A stretch of DNA of 10,680 nt from Sulfurovum sp. (GTDB lineage: Bacteria; Campylobacterota; Campylobacteria; Campylobacterales; Sulfurovaceae): NCBI GenBank assembly GCA_027046415.1, contig JALTYW010000185.1:1-10680 (forward strand), in the 5' to 3' direction. Of this stretch, positions 6,900 through 10,680 are shown in pieces. The position numbers and the translations under genes were made by a program. Within the stretch, counting starts at the first letter, position 1; every line of letters starts with the position of its first letter. The notes under the pieces are model-generated. The model did no database searches. It was not told the origin of the DNA and saw only the letters and a list, made by a program, of their open reading frames with translations.

Positions 6900-7483
6900 A
6901 AGAAATACGTATTTTGACAGTATTGCTGGCAGTGTTGCTGACAAGCGGGTGCTCGTTTAAAGAAGCAGCACCGATGAAAATATATACACTTGATGCGGGA
7001 AAAGTTGCTCCGGTTGCCTCGAGCAAATACCGAAGCAGTGTGCTGAAGGTTTCTTACCCTCAGACGTTAAAAGAGAGAATGTCTGACAAGATGTGCTTTT
7101 CCTACAGCAGCAGTGACCGGGGGGTCTATCTTAACTCAGAGTGGTCAAACGCTGTCGAGAAACTGGTACAGGGCAGTGTGATTGAGGTGCTGCAGCAGAG
7201 CCGTCTTTTTAAAGCGGTACTTCCCTATGCATCGACAGCGGGAGAGGATTATCGGCTTGAGAGTATGATCTACGACTTTTCACACCATGTTAGAGGTAAT
7301 GCTTCCTATGCGGTTGTATCTATACAGTTTAGCCTGATCGATACCTATACGGGTAAATTGATCAAGAGTAGACGTTTCAGTTACAAAGAGCCGACACAAA
7401 CGGTAGATGCCTCTGGCTATGTATACGCGACCAATAAAGCAATGCACCGGCTTGCACACGACCTGATGCTCTGGCTCAAGTAA
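6896..7483 (+). CDS. ABC-type transport auxiliary lipoprotein (PqiC-like), outer membrane
   Basis: A 195-residue predicted lipoprotein. The signal peptide is MKEIRILTVLLAVLLTSGC with lipobox LTSGC and acylated Cys19. Ser at position +2 argues for sorting to the outer membrane. The mature part begins with a short MKIYTLDAG segment, typical of the ABC_trans_aux family (PF03886, includes PqiC), with QQSRLFKAVLP near 98-108 and a C-terminal helix AMHRLAHDLMLWL. In other MCE systems such lipoproteins cap or dock the MCE stalk at the outer membrane. It overlaps the mlaD stop by 4 bp, so it is the fourth coupled gene of the operon; Campylobacter has the same permease-ATPase-MCE-lipoprotein order elsewhere. 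No mlaC- or mlaA-like gene is present in this window. Confidence 0.85.
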   Translation: MKEIRILTVLLAVLLTSGCSFKEAAPMKIYTLDAGKVAPVASSKYRSSVLKVSYPQTLKERMSDKMCFSYSSSDRGVYLNSEWSNAVEKLVQGSVIEVLQQSRLFKAVLPYASTAGEDYRLESMIYDFSHHVRGNASYAVVSIQFSLIDTYTGKLIKSRRFSYKEPTQTVDASGYVYATNKAMHRLAHDLMLWLK

Positions 7484-7500
7484 CATTCAACTACACATAT

Positions 7501-7506
7501 TATAAT
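7501..7506 (+). promoter_or_regulatory. -10 element for the outer-membrane barrel gene
   Basis: TATAAT lies 31 bp ahead of the ATG at 7538, inside a 54-bp AT-rich gap. No -35 is recognisable. The leader would hold AAGGA (7527-7531) with a 6-nt spacing to the start. The barrel gene can therefore be expressed independently of the mla operon, although read-through is likely because no terminator separates them. Confidence 0.5.
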
Positions 7507-7537
7507 TACACTTCATATTTTTTCAAAAGGACAAGGA

Positions 7538-8134
7538 ATGAAAAAACATTTTCTGACTGCTGCACTTGCAGCACAACTGCTGACTCAGCTGCATGCCGGT
7601 GGAGATTTTAAGGAAGTTGAACCTGCTATTACGGAAGTAGAGCCGATCGAAGAGGAGTCAAATCTTTATATTGTCGCCAAAGGTATGATGGTACTTGGAG
7701 ACGATATTACAGAAGGTGAGGCGACATTGAGTGGTGACAGAGGGTATGGTTTTGGTATTGACTTCGGATACCGTATTGGTGAGGGGTTTGCACTCGAGTG
7801 TGACTACTCCTATGCAAATAATACTGTTACAGAGAGCCGTAAAGGACTTGAAGGTGAAGAGTTTGATGTAAACTACCAGTCACTTGCTTTTGACCTGGTC
7901 TATACTTATGAAGTAGCTGAAAGTGTCGGTATCTTTGGTAAAGCCGGATATGAGTATGAGTGGGAAAATATCGATGACCGTGATGAGAATAGTTATGACT
8001 ACGGTATGGTTATTGGGGTAGGTGTTGAAGTGGCAATCACTGAAACCTATAAATTCATTGCAGAGTATGAGCACTCTACCATTGATGGTACCAGAGGTGA
8101 TACCCTCTTTGCAGGTGTGATGTACAACTTCTAA
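7538..8134 (+). CDS. Small outer-membrane beta-barrel protein (porin family)
   Basis: A 198-residue secreted protein. The signal peptide MKKHFLTAALAAQLLTQLHA is probably cut after Ala20. A short acidic Glu/Pro linker (25-40, EVEPAITEVEPIEEE) follows. Residues 42-198 alternate hydrophobic and polar residues in about eight strands: near 42-54, 68-80, 84-94, 110-124, 129-143, 153-166, 170-179 and 188-198. It ends YNF; a C-terminal aromatic is the BAM recognition signal of outer-membrane proteins. Size and strand count fit an OmpA/OmpX-like 8-stranded barrel of the outer-membrane beta-barrel family (PF13505 type). There is no peptidoglycan-binding domain. No specific function can be assigned. Lying directly behind the Mla-like operon suggests a common envelope theme, but it has its own promoter. 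Confidence 0.8.
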   Translation: MKKHFLTAALAAQLLTQLHAGGDFKEVEPAITEVEPIEEESNLYIVAKGMMVLGDDITEGEATLSGDRGYGFGIDFGYRIGEGFALECDYSYANNTVTESRKGLEGEEFDVNYQSLAFDLVYTYEVAESVGIFGKAGYEYEWENIDDRDENSYDYGMVIGVGVEVAITETYKFIAEYEHSTIDGTRGDTLFAGVMYNF

Positions 8135-8136
8135 AT

Positions 8137-8153
8137 ACCGGAATATTTCCGGT
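8137..8153. terminator. Hairpin between convergent barrel gene and hisS
   Basis: ACCGGAA (8137-8143) and TTCCGGT (8147-8153) form a perfect 7-bp stem with a TAT loop in the 21-bp gap between the stop codons of the barrel gene (+) and hisS (-). The position suits a bidirectional terminator. Neither strand shows a strong T-run after the stem (GGTTAAAG on plus, TATTTAG on minus), so efficiency may be low. Confidence 0.45.
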
Positions 8154-8155
8154 GG

Positions 8156-9367
8156 TTAAAGATCGTCAATCAAAACGGTCTTCTCCTCTTTACTCTCCAT
8201 ATCTTTTAGCCACACTGTACCGTTGTTAAGTTCATCTTCTCCAATAAGTAGTGCATAACGTGCATTGGATTTGTCAACCCCTTTCATATGGCTTTTGAAG
8301 CCTTTTGAACTGTATTCAACAGTGACCTTGTCTGTTTTGCGTTTGGCATTGGCAAGAGCGATGACCTTTTCAACCGCTTCAGGTACCATAGCACCCATGT
8401 AGTAGCCTTCTCGCTGGTACTGTGGCATTTTGACCAGTTCCATGATACGCTCTATCCCGATAGCAAACCCTACAGCAGGGGTAGGCTTGCCGTCAAGATA
8501 CTCCACCAGTCTGTCATAACGTCCGCCGCCGGCGATGGCAGACTGTGCACCGATCTCGCTGCTGACAAACTCAAAGGCGGTTTTGTTGTAGTAGTCCAGT
8601 CCGCGTACCAGGTTGGTATCGACCTCATAGACGATGCCGGCATTGTCAAGCAACGCTGTCAGTTTTTTAAAATCTGCATCGCAGGTGTCACAGAGATTGT
8701 CGATGAGTTTTGGAGAGGCGCTAAGCATGCTTTGGCACTTTTCGTTCTTGCAGTCAAGCACACGGATAGGATTGGTATCGATGCGCCGGTTGCAGTCTTC
8801 GCACAGATCAGACTTGATATTGGTCAGAAAGCCGACAAGGTTGTTTCGGTAGGGAGGCATGCACTCCGGACATCCAAGTGAGTTGATCTTCAGATCATAC
8901 CCGATTCCAAGTGCTTCGAAGATCTGGCTGATCATTGTGATAACAGTAAAGTCCTCATAGACAGAAGCCTCTCCGAAGCTTTCACAGCCAAACTGGTGGA
9001 ATTCACGCAGTCTTCCTTTTTGCGGACGCTCGTAGCGGAACATCGGTCCGTAGTAGTAGAATTTCTGCTTGATCGGCTGACGGTCGAGTTTGGCAGAGAT
9101 AAAGGCACGTACAACACCGGCAGTCCCCTCAGGGCGCATACAGACATCGTTGCCCCCTTTGTCCTCGAACTGATACATCTCTTTGGTAACAATGTCAGAG
9201 CTGTCTCCCACCGAGCGTTTAAACAGGGCTGTCTCTTCAAGAATAGGGGTTTCTATGTATCCATAGCCGTAACGCTGTGCAATAGATGAAGCGGTTTCAA
9301 TGATATGGTTAAAACGTGCAGCCTCTTCAAATGTGAGGTCTTTCATGCCGCGTAAAGGGTTGATCAT
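8156..9367 (-). CDS. hisS: Histidyl-tRNA synthetase
   Basis: A 403-residue class II aminoacyl-tRNA synthetase charging tRNA-His. Motif 1 lies near 6-40 (RGMKDLTFEE onward), motif 2 is FYYYGPMFRYERPQKGRLREFHQFG (103-127), the histidine-specific loops are LVRGLDYY (253-260) and SAIAGGGRYDRL (276-287), and motif 3 is AVGFAIGIERI (298-308). The C-terminal anticodon-binding domain spans about 315-403. The insertion domain (about 160-232) holds eight cysteines in four pairs (166/169, 189/192, 206/211, 226/229), suggesting a metal site. ATG 9367 has AGGAGA a few bases upstream. It lies 47 bp downstream of tmk with its own -10 boxes. In C. jejuni it is followed directly by speA; here the mla block intervenes. 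Confidence 0.96.
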   Translation of the reverse strand: MINPLRGMKDLTFEEAARFNHIIETASSIAQRYGYGYIETPILEETALFKRSVGDSSDIVTKEMYQFEDKGGNDVCMRPEGTAGVVRAFISAKLDRQPIKQKFYYYGPMFRYERPQKGRLREFHQFGCESFGEASVYEDFTVITMISQIFEALGIGYDLKINSLGCPECMPPYRNNLVGFLTNIKSDLCEDCNRRIDTNPIRVLDCKNEKCQSMLSASPKLIDNLCDTCDADFKKLTALLDNAGIVYEVDTNLVRGLDYYNKTAFEFVSSEIGAQSAIAGGGRYDRLVEYLDGKPTPAVGFAIGIERIMELVKMPQYQREGYYMGAMVPEAVEKVIALANAKRKTDKVTVEYSSKGFKSHMKGVDKSNARYALLIGEDELNNGTVWLKDMESKEEKTVLIDDL

Positions 9368-9397
9368 GCTGATCTCCTGTAAAGATATATTGGCGTA

Positions 9398-9419
9398 ATT
9401 ATACCCTGTCGATATTATA
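9398..9419 (-). promoter_or_regulatory. Tandem -10 elements ahead of hisS
   Basis: Two perfect minus-strand TATAAT boxes occur at 9403-9398 and 9419-9414; the upstream one overlaps the tmk stop codon (9415-9417). Predicted starts lie about 25 and 40 nt before the hisS ATG. No -35 box is evident. Either could give hisS expression independent of coaD-tmk; the downstream box is better placed. Confidence 0.4.
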
Positions 9420-9990
9420 GTTTCAGATATAGAGAGATTGAACGGTGGATATTTTCTATCGTATCTGTTGCATCCACAAAGAGGTGTGGCAGATCAAGAT
9501 GCAGTATGGTCTCTTTCATATGCTCCTGCACTTTCAAAAGATACTCCAGCCCTCTCAGCTCAATGCCGTCAAGTGCTTTTTGAGAAGTACGTGATTTGAG
9601 TGTCTCCATGTTTGTCAGAAAAAGTATGACACGGTCTGGAAGATCGTCATGGAGTGCAAACCTGTTGAGCGAGACCAGTTCGTCAAAGTCAAAGTCGCCG
9701 TTGGCAAGCGCGTATCCGATACCGGAGATAAACCCCCTGTCAGAAACTACAATCTTGTCTCTGTTGGGCTTAACAACCTCTTCGTAGTGTTCTGCACGGT
9801 CTGCAAGAAAGAGCAGCAGTTCGGCACGTTTGGAGCGCAGGCTGTCTTGCAGCAGTATCTCTCTGGCATGCTTGCCAAAGGCAGTACCGCCGGGTTCATG
9901 GGTAGTGACAATCTCCGGATACTTCTCTTTGAGCAGCGTGATCTGGGTACTTTTGCCACAGGTGTCGATGCCTTCGAACAAGATATACAT
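9415..9990 (-). CDS. tmk: Thymidylate kinase
   Basis: A 191-residue cytoplasmic kinase converting dTMP to dTDP with ATP for DNA synthesis. The P-loop FEGIDTCGKST spans 5-15, the dTMP-binding HEPGGT is at 31-36, LFLADRAEHYE lies at 60-70, and SDRGFISG (83-90) replaces the more common DRYxxSxxAYQ. Campylobacter Tmk has DRSFISG there, so this is a lineage trait rather than a defect. The lid (about 133-146, SRTSQKALDGIELR) is short but has basic residues. The start is ATG 9990, overlapping the coaD stop by one base (TGATG), so translation is probably coupled. Slightly shorter than the E. coli enzyme (about 213). Confidence 0.94.
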   Translation of the reverse strand: MYILFEGIDTCGKSTQITLLKEKYPEIVTTHEPGGTAFGKHAREILLQDSLRSKRAELLLFLADRAEHYEEVVKPNRDKIVVSDRGFISGIGYALANGDFDFDELVSLNRFALHDDLPDRVILFLTNMETLKSRTSQKALDGIELRGLEYLLKVQEHMKETILHLDLPHLFVDATDTIENIHRSISLYLKL

Positions 9991-10466
9991 CAGCGGCGAA
10001 TCTCCCGTATGATTCTGTGTACATCTTCTGCAACAAGGTGGTCTATCTTGCCGTCATATGCAAGAATGGCACGCACCACTGAGGAGCTGACAAAGGCATG
10101 GTTGAGGCTTGGCATGAGGTAGATGGTCTCAAGATCAGGTTTGAGCGATGCATTGGCATACCCCATCTGTAGTTCATACTCAAAATCGCTCACGGCACGA
10201 AGCCCGCGGATGATGATATTGGCATCAAGGTCTTCAGCCAGATCGACCAGCAGTTTGTCAAAGCCGATCACTTCCACTTTTGGGAACGCTTTGGTTGCAG
10301 CCTGTGCCATTTGGATACGCTGCTCAAGAGAGAAGAGCGGCTTTTTGGCCTGGGATGCTGCCACTGCAACAATGATGCGGTCGAACATATTGCACGCACG
10401 GCTGATGATGTCGAGGTGTCCGTTGGTGATGGGGTCGAAGGTGCCGGGATAGATAGCCGTTTTCAT
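9990..10466 (-). CDS. coaD: Phosphopantetheine adenylyltransferase
   Basis: A 158-residue enzyme making dephospho-CoA from 4'-phosphopantetheine and ATP, the penultimate step of coenzyme A synthesis. Nucleotidyltransferase motif 1 is YPGTFDPITNGH (6-17), including the TNGH (T/HxGH) motif. Lys41/Lys42 bind phosphopantetheine, RGLR (87-90) is followed by DFEYE (94-98), and the C-terminal SSSVVR (127-132) equals the ISSTxxR motif. Length matches the family (about 160). ATG 10466 has GGAGGA 5 nt upstream, but start codon and ribosome site lie in a perfect 14-bp inverted repeat, so initiation may be regulated by RNA structure. The stop overlaps the tmk start by one base. It is separated from the upstream ubiX-like gene by about 170 bp of repeats and hairpins. 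Confidence 0.96.
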   Translation of the reverse strand: MKTAIYPGTFDPITNGHLDIISRACNMFDRIIVAVAASQAKKPLFSLEQRIQMAQAATKAFPKVEVIGFDKLLVDLAEDLDANIIIRGLRAVSDFEYELQMGYANASLKPDLETIYLMPSLNHAFVSSSVVRAILAYDGKIDHLVAEDVHRIIREIRR

Positions 10467-10488
10467 CGGAGTCCTCCGATGAAAACGG
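10457..10488 (-). promoter_or_regulatory. Perfect 14-bp inverted repeat covering the coaD start codon
   Basis: CCGTTTTCATCGGA (10457-10470) and TCCGATGAAAACGG (10475-10488) are exact inverse complements around GTCC (10471-10474). In the coaD transcript this is a 14-bp stem with a GGAC loop. The AUG and the first codons are in the 3' arm, and half of the GGAGGA ribosome site is in the 5' arm and half in the loop. No T-run follows, so it is not a terminator. A translational switch is the simplest functional reading. Confidence 0.7.
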
Positions 10489-10522
10489 GATTGAGGATTG
10501 AGGATTGAGGATTAAAGATTAT
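10488..10522 (+). repeat. GGATTGA heptamer tandem repeat (3 perfect plus 2 degenerate copies)
   Basis: GGATTGA occurs at 10488-10494, 10495-10501 and 10502-10508, then GGATTAA (10509-10515) and AGATTAT (10516-10522). The array begins at the last base of the coaD inverted repeat. On the coaD strand the units read TCAATCC, and their junctions give TCCTC three times, complementary to GAGGA of the coaD ribosome site. Confidence 0.85.
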
Positions 10523-10610
10523 TGGTATGCATTGCTTTGCAATGCTTCTGTTTGAAAGGGTCATTTCTCTCTCGTGTATATAAAAAGCTTTTCGTTAGAA
10601 AAGCATACCA
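10523..10610. repeat. 88-bp core with terminal inverted repeats, between two heptamer arrays
   Basis: The segment begins TGGTATGC (10523-10530) and ends GCATACCA (10603-10610), a perfect 8-bp inverted repeat that extends to 12 of 14 matching bases. Its ends abut the GGATTGA array on the left and the GAGTGAA array on the right. A 7-bp hairpin, GCATTGC-TTT-GCAATGC (10529-10545), sits at the left end and a terminator-like hairpin at the right end. It has no coding capacity. It could be a miniature inverted-repeat element or a processed RNA. Confidence 0.5.
10582..10604 (-). terminator. Intrinsic terminator downstream of the ubiX-like gene
   Basis: On the minus strand GCTTTTC (10604-10598), loop TAAC, GAAAAGC (10593-10587) form a perfect 7-bp stem followed at once by TTTTT (10586-10582) and TATATA. 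Position about 35 bp after the ubiX stop and the T-run fit Rho-independent termination. The stem is AU-rich, so it may leak. Its presence implies coaD needs its own promoter in 10467-10581, where no convincing one was found. Confidence 0.6.
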
Positions 10611-10644
10611 TAACTCTTCACTCTTCACTCTTAATTCTTCACTC
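10610..10644 (-). repeat. GAGTGAA heptamer tandem repeat (3 perfect plus 2 degenerate copies)
   Basis: On the minus strand, reading away from the ubiX-like gene: GAGTGAA (10644-10638), GAATTAA (10637-10631), GAGTGAA (10630-10624), GAGTGAA (10623-10617), GAGTTAT (10616-10610). The ubiX stop TGA (10641-10639) is the TGA of the first unit. Most units contain an in-strand stop triplet. Confidence 0.8.
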
Positions 10645-10680
10645 CCAGCGTGTATAAAGTTCATTGGGGATTCCCAGCAC
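10639..10680 (-). CDS. ubiX: C-terminal end of a probable UbiX-type flavin prenyltransferase (partial)
   Basis: On the minus strand the frame entering from the right edge encodes VLGIPNELYTRWE followed by TGA (10641-10639). Thirteen residues are too few for recognition by motif alone. The ending -LY-RW resembles UbiX/Pad1-type C-termini, and the gene preceding coaD-tmk-hisS in C. jejuni is a ubiX homologue. UbiX makes prenylated FMN, the cofactor of UbiD-type decarboxylases. The name therefore rests mostly on gene order. Its stop codon is embedded in the GAGTGAA repeat. Confidence 0.5.
   Translation of the reverse strand: MLGIPNELYTRWE

Noticed and set aside
9649..10122. 157-codon plus-strand frame spanning tmk and coaD
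   Set aside because: Antisense to two genes with all their catalytic motifs; no domain or ribosome site of its own.
10457..10488. Intrinsic terminator at the coaD inverted repeat
   Set aside because: Neither strand has a T-run after the stem, and one arm is the coaD coding start; regulation of initiation fits better.
10523..10581. Clear promoter for coaD
   Set aside because: TTGCAA with TAATCT on the minus strand has a spacing of about 15 bp and poor matches; not good enough to annotate as a feature.

Overview
The window looks like a chromosomal segment from a member of the Campylobacterota, most likely a Sulfurovum/Sulfurimonas-type bacterium. This rests on protein style (Tmk with a DRGFISG motif, compact CysE, STAS-MlaE fusion, an outer-membrane barrel with an acidic Glu/Pro linker) and on gene order. 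From memory, Campylobacter jejuni has the same row aspB-cysE-speA-hisS-tmk-coaD-ubiX on one strand. The genus is inference; no database was searched.

Layout. Positions 1-75 (+) are the tail of an unidentified membrane protein. It converges on aspC (186-1355, -) across a short gap filled with heptanucleotide tandem repeats. On the minus strand speA (2150-4036) and cysE (1452-2153) overlap by 4 bp and lead toward aspC. A divergent promoter region at about 4037-4109 separates speA from a plus-strand envelope lipid-transport operon: a STAS-MlaE permease, the MlaF ATPase, an MlaD-type MCE protein with a long helical tail, and a PqiC-like lipoprotein (4110-7483). All four are chained by overlapping stop and start codons. 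A small outer-membrane beta-barrel gene (7538-8134, +) follows. The minus strand then resumes with hisS (8156-9367), tmk (9415-9990), coaD (9990-10466) and the last 13 codons of a probable ubiX (10639-10680).

How the genes work together. The minus-strand set is housekeeping metabolism: aspartate transamination, O-acetylserine and polyamine synthesis, histidyl-tRNA charging, dTMP phosphorylation, coenzyme A synthesis and flavin prenylation. The plus-strand block would form an inner-membrane ABC permease joined through an MCE ring and helical stalk to an outer-membrane lipoprotein, moving lipids between the membranes. It lies between speA and hisS, which are adjacent in C. jejuni, so this is an insertion or rearrangement point between lineages.

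The most unusual material is intergenic. Two intergenic regions (71-186 and 10488-10644) each carry heptamer arrays whose purine-rich strands read inward from both sides toward a core containing palindromes. The units are ATTAGAA, GGTAGAA, GGATTGA and GAGTGAA, and each contains an in-strand stop triplet. In the right-hand region the core is bounded by an inverted TGGTATGC repeat, and the array next to coaD adjoins a perfect 14-bp inverted repeat that would bury the coaD start codon in an mRNA hairpin. No CRISPR array, tRNA, rRNA or transposase gene was seen. No stretch over 300 bases lacks a gene.
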